Positions 1 to 8,428 of a stretch of 64,000 bases of DNA are shown one piece after another. The stretch is from CAZJHX01 sp964545715. Lineage in GTDB: Bacteria; Myxococcota_A; UBA9042; GCA-2863065. The position numbers were made by a program, and so were the translations under genes. The notes beneath the pieces are model-generated. The model had not been told where the DNA came from. It was given only the letters and a program-made list of their open reading frames with translations, and searched no databases. Position 1 is the first letter of the stretch; every line of letters begins with the position of its first letter. Where the stretch lies: NCBI GenBank assembly GCA_964545715.1, contig CAZJHX010000031.1, positions 11,225 through 75,224 of the forward strand, written 5' to 3'.

Positions 1-2992
1 GGTCAGTACGGCGCGCCCGTTCCGCACAATCGAGACCTTGCCGGTGGCGGCGTCGATCGTGGCCGAGACCTCGCTGCTGTGAATTGGCAGCTTGTTGGCC
101 TTGTAGGCTTTCTCGACGATGTCATCCGCAGCCGCCGCGCTGAACGCCAACAGCCCCGCGATCGCGCGGTCGCCAAACAGCTTGCGATGAGCACCGTCGG
201 GCGAGAACGCAGCCACCACCTCCAGCGTTTTGTCGGCCGCCGCGTCACCCTTGACGCCCTTGAGGTCCGCGCCGCCCGGCATGGTGATCACCACGCTGTC
301 GACATGTACCGGGGTCTTGGAGATCGTCACGTCCACGCTCGCGTCCGGCACCGGCTTGGTCGGCCCCGGTGCCAGGGCGGCGTCTTCATAACCAAAGACC
401 AGCTGAATCGTCTGATCGGTCGTGTCCGCCACCACCACAAAGCGGGTCGCCTTATCAACGGTCAGAACGTCGGCCGCCGACGGGGTGACGGTGAGCTTGG
501 CGTTGGCGCTGATCTCGACCTGCTCGCCGTCCGTGAAGTGCATCCACGCGCGATACACGGCGTCCTGATACGTGGTCGTGCCCTCGATCTTGTTCAGCGT
601 CTCGTCCTTGACGCTGGACCCGGCGGGGGTGGGCTCGTACAAGCCGGCGCTGAGCGACGACGCGCTGACAAGCGTAAACGACGCCTTGGCGCTCTTGCCC
701 GGGTACAGCGCCTCCATGGCAACGGTGACCTCAATCGCCGGATCGCCCGCCGCCGCGGACGTCGCTTTGGCCGAGCACAGCCCCTTGGCGTTGCAGCTGA
801 CCTTGGCGGGATCGCTGGACACATAGGTCGTAAACGGCTTGTCGGTGAAGTCCAGCTTCGTGCCGTTTTTGTAGAAGACGGTCACCTTGAGCTGCTGCTG
901 CGTCGGCAGGGCGCGCAGGGAGGCGCCCGCCGGGTTGTTGACCACCGCCAGCTTGCTCGATGCCGGCGTGACCTCGATCTTGTCGATCTCCGGCAGCTTC
1001 ACGTTTACGGTCGCCGTGCCGGTCACACTGGTGCCGGTCAGCGTCGCGGTGGCGATGGCCGTGCCCGAGCCGCCGATGGCCTTGAGCTTGCCGTCCACGA
1101 CACCCGCCACGCCGGGCTTGTCACTGGTCAGCTCGATGTTGGGGTCGCCGGTCAGCTCGATGCGGGTTCCGTCCGCGCCGATGCCGTACACAAACAGGTC
1201 GCAGGTCTGGTCAAACGTGTCCATGTACGAGTACACGCCGACCCGCAGCGCCGTCAGGCCGTCGTCGGGGCGCGGCTTGTCGGGCACCAGGTTGAACGGC
1301 TCGACCAGGCACGGCGCAATGACGTGCAGGTTGGTCAGGTCCACCGAGCCCGAGTCGACGGTCAGCTTGGCCGAGGCCAGCTTCGGTCCCTGGGAGCCGT
1401 CGCCGGTGCTGCCGTAAATCGTCACGTCATAGCTTGGGCTGGCCGTCGTCGACGACAGGATCCGCCCCGCGTACGCGACCTCCGGCGGTGTCTTCACGGC
1501 GACGCGGCTGGTGATGTCCTGGGCAAACAGCTTGAGGCCGCCGGAGTACCAGTGAGCCAGCACCGTCAGGCGCGACGTCTGCCACTTCTCGGTCGGGTAG
1601 TTGCCCAGCTTCTTCAGGGTGGAGTCGCTCAGAGAGGCCGTGTACTGCCCGGGCGCCAGCACCTGAATGCTCGCCTTCCCGCGGAACGGCGGGTACGTCA
1701 CCTTGACCGTCGCCCAGCCGCCCTTCAGGTCGTTTTTGGCGGTCAGGTTGCCCGAGGCAAACGACACCAGCTTGCCGCTTACCGCCGACAGGTCGACCTT
1801 GGTCTTGGCGTCCGCGCCCAACGGCTTGGTCGTGCCGTCAGCCAGCACGCCCAGCACGTTCAGCGGCGTCGACTCGTGTGCCGTGCCGTCGATGTCGCCC
1901 AGCGCAAACAGCTGCGACGACGTGGAGCGCACCAGGATGCCGCGCACCGGGTTGGCGATAGCGGTGACTGAGCCCTCTTCGCTGACGCCCCCGGCCGACC
2001 GGAAGCGCACCACGGTGTTGCCCGTAAGCGGCAACCCGACCGTGCCGGTGATCGCCTGCACCTTGCCGGTGAAGGTCGCTTTATCACCGACTGCAAAGCC
2101 CGCCGTGGCGTTGAACACGACCGTAGCCACGTGGATTTTGCCCTGCCCCGGTTTCGCGGGCACCGGCGTCTGCGCCAACGCCTGCAGCAAAATCGTGGTC
2201 TTGGTCCCGTCCACTGTGGTGTTGGGCACCTTCACGCCGGGGAAGTTGGCCGTCAGCGCCGACACCACCTTGTCCAACGACAGACGCGTGTTGTCGAACG
2301 TCAGCTTCACTTCAAAGCCGCCCAGCTGCCCGTTGCCCGGGTTGATGAACAGCCGCGCGTTGACCTTTCGAGCGGCGCTGGTGGGATCCCACAACGGCGC
2401 GATCGGCAGTTCGAAGCCCGCCGGGTTGAAGCCGTCGTCCCCGCCCTGCCCGTCCGCCTCATCGACCGCCATTGCGGCCGGGGCCTTGTTGACCGTCAGG
2501 CATGACGAGCGAATCGGCACGGACGGGTGGTCCGGCAGCGAGCCCGTCACGAAGATCGTGCCCGCCTCGGCAAACCCGTCTGCGTGCGTGTAGGTCACCG
2601 AGCAGCGACCCAGCACGTCGGTTGTGCAGGTTTTGGGCGTCACAACGTCGATAAATGTCCCATCGATCGCCGTCTTCAAAGACAGCTGCACCTTGGTCGC
2701 CGAGCCCGCCGGCCGGTCGCGGAAGTCGCTGACCTGGAACCACACGGACGTCAGGGCCTGACCCTCGTACAGGTCGCGCCCGGTCACGATCATCTCCAGC
2801 CGCGCCGGAGTACGCGCCGCCACCGAGACGGCGTGGTCGCCCGTGTTCAGCGGCGCCGCCGTGGCCGCCCCCAACGCACCGCGCACCTTGCCGGCAGCGT
2901 TTGGCGTCACCAGCCCGGCAAACGGGCCGCTGTAGGTGCCGTCGGTATGATCCACGACCAGGTTGGTCGCGGTGAAGTCGCCGGAGAACTTC
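1..2992 (-). CDS. Large Ig-like/BIG2-type surface protein, C-terminus beyond the window
   Basis: The reading frame on the minus strand is open from an ATG at 2992 to the window edge, giving about 997 residues with no stop. The product is Gly/Ala/Thr/Val-rich and beta-strand-like, with repeated units of the bacterial Ig-like kind (segments such as ATATLTGTSVTGTATV and GKLVSFASGNLTAKND). Around residues 200-310 a stretch with FEVKLTFDNTRLSLDKV resembles cohesin-like modules. Proteins of this type are exported and act at the cell surface, but no signal peptide is visible. The only in-frame start after the upstream TGA (about 3064) is ATG 2992, so the N-terminus may be lost or frameshifted. The long plus-strand frames over this region are antisense shadows. 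The specific function is unknown. Confidence 0.75.
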
Positions 2993-3047
2993 ATACAAGC
3001 AGACGCTGATCCCCCAGCAGGATTGCGCGGTCGACGGCAGGGTCCAA

Positions 3048-3314
3048 GTGCCCTGTCTAATCATCGGCGGGCGCAGCTATCCGCAGTTTCAATTCCAGGT
3101 CGGTGACAGTCCGGACGACAACTGCAAGGAGCCCCACTGGCACGCGTTTACAGAGGTGTTCCCGCTGGACCCGCCCGCCGGCCAGACGGGCGGCCTGACC
3201 GACCCGGCCATCCAGGGCTGCGGCTTTGGTCGCGTGGCCACAGTACCCCAGGGCCGGTTCTCGATCGCCTTGGAGGCCTGGCAGGAGTTCTTGTTGGCCC
3301 ACGGCCCACCATAG
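3048..3314 (+). CDS. Small uncharacterised protein with PHWHAF and CGFG motifs
   Basis: This 88-aa frame starts at GTG 3048 and ends at TAG. Its composition is protein-like: aromatic residues, three Cys, a PHWHAF segment, TDPAIQGCGFGRV, and a C-terminal helix (ALEAWQEFLLAHG). From memory, similar HWH...TDP...CGFG patterns occur at the C-termini of secreted proteins, so this could be the end of a longer protein. In-frame sequence upstream to 2976 also reads plausibly (QQDCAVDGRVQVPC), but a TGA at 2973 stops it. It is divergent from, and only 55 bp away from, the equally signal-less protein ending at 2992. The start is uncertain and no function can be assigned. Confidence 0.5.
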   Translation: MPCLIIGGRSYPQFQFQVGDSPDDNCKEPHWHAFTEVFPLDPPAGQTGGLTDPAIQGCGFGRVATVPQGRFSIALEAWQEFLLAHGPP

Positions 3315-3333
3315 GCGGGCGTCATCCCGAGGG

Positions 3334-3516
3334 TTAACGGTTGTTGCGGTCCTCGATGACCTGCTTGCGCAGATCTTTGCACTGACCAGCCACGGCCTGG
3401 GCCGCCTTGCGGACCCGGGTCCCCGCGGCGTTGTTGCCGCCGTCGTGCTTTGCGGCATCGGCCTGGATCGCGGTCAGGGTGTCGATCATGGACTGGACGG
3501 TATCTGCTGCGCTCAT
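3334..3516 (-). CDS. Histone H1-like protein, Hc1 family
   Basis: A 60-aa protein preceded by a clear AGGAG ribosome site 7 nt before its ATG. Its pattern follows the short bacterial Hc1 (chlamydial histone H1-like) proteins: an N-terminal helix (DTVQSMIDTLTAIQADAAK), a GNNAAGTRVRKA segment matching the family's GNKAAAQRVR signature, then a basic helix ending KQVIEDRNNR. Hc1 proteins bind and condense DNA. This copy lacks the long Lys/Ala/Pro tail of the chlamydial proteins, so it is the short form found in several environmental phyla. It stands alone between two uncharacterised genes. Family assignment is from remembered motif similarity. Confidence 0.7.
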   Translation of the reverse strand: MSAADTVQSMIDTLTAIQADAAKHDGGNNAAGTRVRKAAQAVAGQCKDLRKQVIEDRNNR

Positions 3517-3566
3517 TTTCTGGCTCCTTGTGATTGTGCGGGCCGGTCGTTCGGCCCCCGAAGCGT

Positions 3567-3854
3567 CTATACCTGTTGGCGACAGATTTCCAGTTGACTT
3601 GCCATATGTCCGGCAATGACGCGAAGACCTGGCTCGTCAGCCGGACAGGACTCGGGCCCAGCGCACCAGCACATCGCAAGCCTCGAGCCTGGACTCCAAA
3701 CGCGCCAGGCCGCTGCATCGCCCAGCACGCCATCGGGTGATCTTAGAAAGTCGGCAACGACGTCGAGTGAGTCCACAGGCTCCAGCTGGTCGGCGTCGGA
3801 GCATGCGGCGAGCAGCTGGGCCCCGAACAGCGATCGCGTGCTGGGTCGCCTCAT
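3567..3854 (-). CDS. Small hypothetical protein coupled to the methyltransferase
   Basis: A 95-aa frame starting at ATG 3854, only 4 bp after the stop of the upstream methyltransferase gene, so the two are probably co-translated. The sequence (SLDVVADFLRSPDGVLGDAAAWRVW, then SRLAMCWCAGPE, then a C-terminal helix) reads like a small alpha/beta or GAF-like piece but matches no family I can name. GC-rich third codon positions support coding. An upstream in-frame start at 3893 would overlap the methyltransferase by 35 bp and is less likely. Confidence 0.5.
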   Translation of the reverse strand: MRRPSTRSLFGAQLLAACSDADQLEPVDSLDVVADFLRSPDGVLGDAAAWRVWSPGSRLAMCWCAGPESCPADEPGLRVIAGHMASQLEICRQQV

Positions 3855-3858
3855 CACG

Positions 3859-4995
3859 TCATCGCCGCGCGATGATGAAGCTCGTGGAGCCACCCAGGCA
3901 TCGCACGATCTCCACCGAGACGAAGCCGATGCCGGTCAGCAGCTCGACCAGCCCGCGATCGGTGAGGACGAAGCCGGTGGGGCTTGCCCCCAGGTCCAGC
4001 ATCGCCTCCATGGCCTGCGCCACGGGGGTCGGGGCGTCGGCGGGATGCACCGTCTCCCAGAGGATGGCGACCCCGTTGGGGGTCAGCACGTCGAACGCTT
4101 TGCGCGCGAAGGCCTCGCCCACGCGGTTCTCGGGATCCAGAATCATCTTCTTGGTCAAAAACACCAGGTCGAAGCGCTCGTCACCCCAGCGATCGGCGTT
4201 GGGATCGCCCCCATGGACGTGACTGCCGGCGACGCGGCCCGGATCCACCCCGTACCGCTCGCGCAATCGGGGGATCTCGCGCACCAGGTGCTCCAGACAG
4301 CCGTACGTCACCGACGCCTGCGGGCAGCGGTCCAGCAGCAGGGCGCTGAAGCTGACGCCCATCGACCCTACGATCATCGACCGGATCGGGGGCAGCTCGA
4401 TGCGCCCCAGCAGGTCACGACCCGCCAGATCGATGAAGCCGTTGACGGCATCCAAAAACGCGGCGCAGCGCGCCTGATCCGAGAAGATGTCGAGGATCGG
4501 TGGGACCACGCCGGTGGTTACCCCACTGACCAGGGCGTCAAAGGCGCGCGCCTGAGCGGACATCAAGTCCAGCATCGGCGCCATCGAGTCAGGGGCGCCG
4601 GGCGTGATCGCCACGCGGGCGAGCGGGGTCGGCTCAAAGCGTGGACCCGACCGGCGGACCAGGCCCACCGCTTCCAAAATGCGCAGCAGCGCCAGAGCCG
4701 CCCGTGGATGGATGGCAAGGCGGCGCGCGACCTGCTCAGCGCGCTGTGGTTCGCGCCACGCCGCAAAGAGCCCCAGCTCGTTGGCCAGCAGGATGCCGCT
4801 GGCCATGCGGTGGTAGAACAGCGCACGTCGCAGGCGCGCCAGCCCCTTCTTATGCGTGATCTCGTTGCGAACGCGGCGCAGAACTCGGCCGGGGTCGGGA
4901 TGAGCCAATACCCGCAGCGCCGTGGCGGGCCCGTCCAACCGGCGCTCAATAGCTGCGCGGAGGGAGGTGGGTACCCAGCCGAGCGGTCGAATCAT
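3859..4995 (-). CDS. O-methyltransferase-like protein with degenerate SAM motif
   Basis: The 378-aa product follows the plan of SAM-dependent O-methyltransferases of the acetylserotonin/hydroxyneurospine type. A helical dimerisation and winged-helix region lies at about 55-135 (HRMASGILLANELGLF, then ARRLAIHPRAALALLRILEAVGLV). A Rossmann domain follows, with strands MIVGSMGVSFSALLL, FDLVFLTKKMIL and NGVAILWETV, and a C-terminal GFVSVEIVRCLGGSTSFIIARR. The usual glycine-rich motif I (GGGxG) is replaced by GSMGVS, so SAM binding is doubtful, and it may be a regulator or binding protein. It is followed at 4 bp by a small gene. The palindromic element at 5054-5230 sits just upstream, in its likely leader region. 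Confidence 0.72.
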   Translation of the reverse strand: MIRPLGWVPTSLRAAIERRLDGPATALRVLAHPDPGRVLRRVRNEITHKKGLARLRRALFYHRMASGILLANELGLFAAWREPQRAEQVARRLAIHPRAALALLRILEAVGLVRRSGPRFEPTPLARVAITPGAPDSMAPMLDLMSAQARAFDALVSGVTTGVVPPILDIFSDQARCAAFLDAVNGFIDLAGRDLLGRIELPPIRSMIVGSMGVSFSALLLDRCPQASVTYGCLEHLVREIPRLRERYGVDPGRVAGSHVHGGDPNADRWGDERFDLVFLTKKMILDPENRVGEAFARKAFDVLTPNGVAILWETVHPADAPTPVAQAMEAMLDLGASPTGFVLTDRGLVELLTGIGFVSVEIVRCLGGSTSFIIARR

Positions 4996-5053
4996 CGCCG
5001 CGAGGGTAGCGGGCCGCGCTGCGGCACAGCAAACGAAAAAGAGGAAGTCTGAC

Positions 5054-5230
5054 TTAACCCCAACGTTGCATAGTTAGCACACGCCATGCGCCCTGACCGC
5101 GGCGCTGCGACGCCGTCGGACTCCTTCTAAGGGCGCCATCCTGAGTGCGTCGTCCGATACCCTGCGGCGGCGCCGCAGCACCCCGGTCAGGACCCCTGAC
5201 GGGGTGCCAACTACGCAACGTTGGGGTTAA
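5054..5230. repeat. Long palindromic MITE-like element with near-perfect terminal inverted repeats
   Basis: Positions 5054-5080 and 5204-5230 are 27-bp inverted repeats differing at two positions. Both outer ends are TTAACCCCAACGTTGC. Similarity continues inward through the shared words CTGACCG, GCTGCG and CGCCG, so the whole 177 bp can fold into one long imperfect hairpin. Each outer end begins with TTAA, which could be part of the element or its target duplication. No coding frame is contained. It lies between a methyltransferase gene start and the end of an SRPBCC gene, so it could also act as a terminator or leader structure. A non-autonomous element (MITE or REP-like) is the best explanation. 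Confidence 0.65.
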
Positions 5231-5249
5231 CCCAGTAAACGTCGCGACG

Positions 5250-5846
5250 TTATCGAGCGCGAGGTGCCCCCTGTGCCCAGTCCCGCTCAGCCAACTCGGC
5301 GGATGCCGTGCCGATCGTGATGGCCGCGCCCGCGTGGACGCCACCCTCGATCTCAGGGTGATGCTTGAGGAATGCCTTGACCAGCCAGCCGAGCGACCGA
5401 GGGTCGAAGCCGACGTGCACACGCAAAATCGAGCTGGACTCGGACGCGGCGACGGACTCGGCGCGAATCGCGACGTCGCGGATGTTGCCGCCGAGCCAGC
5501 TGAGCTCCATACGATGGGCAACGTCGTCTCGGGTCACGGCCGCGTCAAAGTGAAACTTCACCGAGAAGAACGCCAGCTTGAAGCGTAAGGTGACCCGGAC
5601 CGCGTCACCCGCAGAGTGGCCGCGCAGCGGCTTTACAGTGTGGACCATGGCGATCAGGTCGGGAAAGCGCTCGATCTGCCCCGCGATCGGCCAGAGCGCT
5701 TCGACCGGAGCCCGCACATGGAACAGGGCAACGGCGGACGTCGGGCGACCGTGCTCGTACGCCACCTGCAGCACGGGCCCCCCCTGCAGCATGGGCAGCA
5801 GCGCCTGAACATCTACGGACTGTATCGATTGAAAGGCCGTGTGCAC
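5250..5846 (-). CDS. SRPBCC/START-like ligand-binding protein
   Basis: The 198-aa product has the helix-grip pattern of SRPBCC proteins: an early strand-helix (VALFHVRAPVEALWPIAGQIERFPDLIAMVHTV), antiparallel strands (AVRVTLRFKLAFFSVKFHF, RMELSWLGGNIRD, SSSILRVHVGF), and a long C-terminal helix (LVKAFLKHHPEIEGGVHAGAAITIG). Relatives bind lipids, quinones or polyketides in a deep cavity (COQ10-like or polyketide cyclase-like). No catalytic residues can be named. It is followed downstream (toward 5250) by the palindromic element and preceded 27 bp upstream by the [2Fe-2S] protein gene, so those two may be co-transcribed. Confidence 0.7.
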   Translation of the reverse strand: MHTAFQSIQSVDVQALLPMLQGGPVLQVAYEHGRPTSAVALFHVRAPVEALWPIAGQIERFPDLIAMVHTVKPLRGHSAGDAVRVTLRFKLAFFSVKFHFDAAVTRDDVAHRMELSWLGGNIRDVAIRAESVAASESSSILRVHVGFDPRSLGWLVKAFLKHHPEIEGGVHAGAAITIGTASAELAERDWAQGAPRAR

Positions 5847-5873
5847 GGGCGTCGCTCCAATGTTCGCGTGCGA

Positions 5874-6326
5874 CTAAGGGGCGTCGCTGTCGGGTTCGTT
5901 ATCCAATAGCGCCGCCGCCAGCTCCGCGACCACTTCGGGCGTCGTGCGCGGGTGAAGGAAGATGCCCAACGGGCCTTGGGACTTCAGCGCGGGCGAGAAG
6001 TTGCAGGCGTCCAGGCACGGTCGAGCTTTGACGTCCAGCGCGGGCAGCCCCTGCGCGACACGTCGCTTACGCTCATCCAACAACCGGCCGAGCGTCGCCA
6101 CGCTGCCCTTCAGCTGACAGTCCTGAATGCAGACCTCGACGAGCGTCTCGTGCTCGCGCGCCACCGTCAGCGCGGGCGCCAACGCCAGCGCGGCCACCGC
6201 GTGCGAGTGCGGGATCGCCTCGTCCGCCGCGATGATCGCCAGCGCGTCAAGGGTCACCACCCCATCCACGGCCGCGTCACGCAGGCGCGGTTCAAGCGCT
6301 GCCAGCTGCTGAAAGTTCAGGAACAT
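5874..6326 (-). CDS. Thioredoxin-like [2Fe-2S] ferredoxin
   Basis: This 150-aa protein has a C-terminal thioredoxin-like ferredoxin module from about residue 60. The first cysteine pair is C-x3-C (VCIQDCQLKGS), the second pair is C-x3-C (RPCLDACNFSP), then GPLGIFLHPRTTPEVVAELAAALL. This C-x3-C...C-x3-C layout with a following strand and helix is typical of Shethna-type and NuoE-like [2Fe-2S] proteins, which carry electrons in the cytoplasm. The first 60 residues are an Ala-rich helical extension of unknown role. The second cysteine pair and its spacing fit the family well; the redox partner is not apparent from the neighbours. Confidence 0.65.
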   Translation of the reverse strand: MFLNFQQLAALEPRLRDAAVDGVVTLDALAIIAADEAIPHSHAVAALALAPALTVAREHETLVEVCIQDCQLKGSVATLGRLLDERKRRVAQGLPALDVKARPCLDACNFSPALKSQGPLGIFLHPRTTPEVVAELAAALLDNEPDSDAP

Positions 6327-6393
6327 GACGCGCGAGCTTACTGCGCCGGTTGCCCGTGTGGCTACTCGACAATCTTCGAAGCGGTCGGGCGGG

Positions 6394-7233
6394 TCAGCCT
6401 TTTTGGGTCGGCTTGGCGAAGTGGCGGTCGTTGAGGTGGTTGACCATGAAGTCGCCGGTCTCGTTGTTGACGACCTTGAGCATCGCGCAGAGGCCCACGC
6501 GGCCGTTGGGGGTGATCTCCCGCACGTTGACCGCGCCGAAGCCCCGCTTTTTGCCCGGGGCCAGCAGGTGGTCGTGCATCTTCGGAAAGAGCGACTCGAG
6601 AGACACGAACGCCGACCCCATGAAGTCGATCGTGATCGTGTCTTCTGCTTCGATCCACTCCCCGGCTTCGTTGGCCAGGCGCACCTGGAGGACGGCGGGT
6701 TCGAGACCCTGAGTCGGAAAGTGAGCCATGCCCAGAAAGCTGGTCCAGCGTGAGGCTTCGTCCTCGTCGAGCTCGACCATGACGCGCGGGCAGACCATGT
6801 CGAGCCACGGCGGCAGGCCCAGCGTGTTGAAGAAGTCCTGGATCACATGGACCGTGCCCATGACGTGACCCTCGGGGCGCGTCGTATCGATGAAGTCCAG
6901 ATCCATGGCCTGCAAACCCAGGTTGGACGGGGCGCCCGTGCCCTTGCACAGCAGCCACGCCGCGCCTTCGAAGTTCTTCACGCCGGCGGGCAGCAGGTCC
7001 GCGAGGTCGAGTCGCAGCGCGCGTCCGTTGGGCAGCGTCTCCTCCCACCAGTCGCCGACCAGGTTTCCGGCCTGGTCCAGCAGCCCGATCACCATGTGCT
7101 GCTCACCCAGGGTGTTAAAGGCGTTGAGGCGGGTGGTCACGGAGCCGGAGACCTGCACCCACGCCGCGACGCTGGCGAGGTAGCCATCCTGGGTCAGGTC
7201 GTTGAGCTTTTGAGCGGCCAGAAGATCCACCAT
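6394..7233 (-). CDS. Uncharacterised protein, tandem paralog of the Tat lipoprotein upstream
   Basis: The 279-aa protein aligns by eye with the C-terminal two-thirds of the gene upstream. Both share a strand carrying RLNAFNTL / RFNLFNP, a GLQAMDLDFID / GLQGCCIDYYG block followed by GHVMGTVHVIQDF / GHTASVHAMRDFG, a CPRVMV / LPRVVN strand, and an ending NDRHFAK / FDRHFVD. The fold looks all-beta. The start ATG overlaps the upstream stop (TAATG), so translation is coupled. Unlike its partner it has no signal peptide, and may be exported with it or stay in the cytoplasm. No family is recognised. Confidence 0.65.
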   Translation of the reverse strand: MVDLLAAQKLNDLTQDGYLASVAAWVQVSGSVTTRLNAFNTLGEQHMVIGLLDQAGNLVGDWWEETLPNGRALRLDLADLLPAGVKNFEGAAWLLCKGTGAPSNLGLQAMDLDFIDTTRPEGHVMGTVHVIQDFFNTLGLPPWLDMVCPRVMVELDEDEASRWTSFLGMAHFPTQGLEPAVLQVRLANEAGEWIEAEDTITIDFMGSAFVSLESLFPKMHDHLLAPGKKRGFGAVNVREITPNGRVGLCAMLKVVNNETGDFMVNHLNDRHFAKPTQKG

Positions 7234-8252
7234 TAGAAGGGCTCCAAAAATGCGCCGCAGCCGTTCTCTTTGCCGTACGGCACGCAGTCGACGAAGTGGC
7301 GGTCAAAGAAGTGGTCCGCGTTGGTAAAGCCGCCGTGCACCTTGTCGAGCACGAACGCATAGGCGACCAGGCCCAGGCCCGGCTCGATGACGCGGATCGT
7401 GCCGCCATCGAGCTTGGTGTCGCCAATGATCTCCGACAACGTGATCAGGCGGCAGCCGTACGGCGCGATCGGGTCCAGCGTGACCTTGCCCAGCTCGGCT
7501 CCGTCGTCCTTTGCGACGATGATCTCCGGGGTGGCGGCGGCGGGGAGGTCGGTGCCGAAGCCCGTGGCGTTGCTGATGGCGACCCAGGTCTCGAAGCGCT
7601 CGCCGTTGACGACGCGCGGCAGCACCAGGTCGGTCCAGACCAGGTCGTGGTTGGAGTTGCCGAAGTCCCGCATCGCGTGCACCGAGGCGGTGTGCCCGCC
7701 CGGTCCATAATAGTCGATGCAGCACCCCTGCAGGCCCAGGAACGTCGGGCCGGACTCGGGCTTGGAGCCGAACCACACGCAGCCCTCGAAGTCGGGATCG
7801 CGGCCGGACTCGGCCAGCACCTCGGCCAGCGTAAGGTGGACGGATGCGTCGGGTTGCAGCACCCGCCAGGCGTGCTTCTGGACAGCGACCACGCCCGCCG
7901 CGTCGAACAGGTGCAGGTTGACCGTCATCGGCACAGCGGCCGGGTTGAACAGATTGAACCGCGTGCCGATCTCGTCCGATGCTGTAGCGCGAACCCACGG
8001 CGCGCCGTTGTGCCAGAACGCCGGATCGATGTCCGCGTCGGGCGCCGGCTCGTCCGGCGTCGTGTCAGCGCCTGTACCGGTGTCGCCCGTGCCACCATCG
8101 CCGGGCCCCGTATCGTCGGGCGTGTCGCCTACCTCGGGTTCGTCGTTGTGCTGCGGTACATCCGGCGTGTCCGCGGAGCTGCCCCCGCACCCGACCGCGG
8201 CCGCAGCCGCGCTCGCCTTCAGAAACCCACGTCTCGTCCATTCACTCTTCAA
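7233..8252 (-). CDS. Tat-exported putative lipoprotein of unknown function
   Basis: The start chosen is TTG 8252, because GGGAGGA stands 8 nt upstream and it places the twin-arginine motif (TRRGFLK) at residues 6-12, followed by an Ala-rich stretch and VGCGG, a lipobox-like cysteine. This suggests Tat export with lipid anchoring. An Asp/Pro/Thr-rich linker runs to about residue 90, then a beta-rich domain homologous to the downstream gene (for example RFNLFNPAAVPMTVNLHLFD, GGTIRVIEPGLGLVAYAF). The family is unknown. The two genes probably arose by tandem duplication and are translationally coupled through a TAATG overlap. Confidence 0.7.
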   Translation of the reverse strand: MKSEWTRRGFLKASAAAAAVGCGGSSADTPDVPQHNDEPEVGDTPDDTGPGDGGTGDTGTGADTTPDEPAPDADIDPAFWHNGAPWVRATASDEIGTRFNLFNPAAVPMTVNLHLFDAAGVVAVQKHAWRVLQPDASVHLTLAEVLAESGRDPDFEGCVWFGSKPESGPTFLGLQGCCIDYYGPGGHTASVHAMRDFGNSNHDLVWTDLVLPRVVNGERFETWVAISNATGFGTDLPAAATPEIIVAKDDGAELGKVTLDPIAPYGCRLITLSEIIGDTKLDGGTIRVIEPGLGLVAYAFVLDKVHGGFTNADHFFDRHFVDCVPYGKENGCGAFLEPF

Positions 8253-8428
8253 CAGTACGTCCTCCCGGCGAGCGAAACGCAGCATAGCGTACGGGTGGCA
8301 CGTCGCGACCCGGACTCTGCGGCGCGACCGTGAGCAACTGACCTACGTCAAGGGTTGTCCTTTCCTCGCGGCGCGTAAGCCACATCTGACCGTTGACGCG
8401 CCCCACCGAGATGTGGCGCAGTCTTCTG

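Noticed and set aside
79..1971. Long open frames on the plus strand opposite the Ig-like gene
   Set aside because: Arg/Gly/Val/His-rich composition without domain logic. The minus frame gives coherent beta-rich protein with proper third-position GC, so these are antisense shadows.
3616..5052. A 478-residue plus-strand frame opposite the methyltransferase
   Set aside because: His/Gln/Arg-rich antisense of a gene with recognisable methyltransferase fold.
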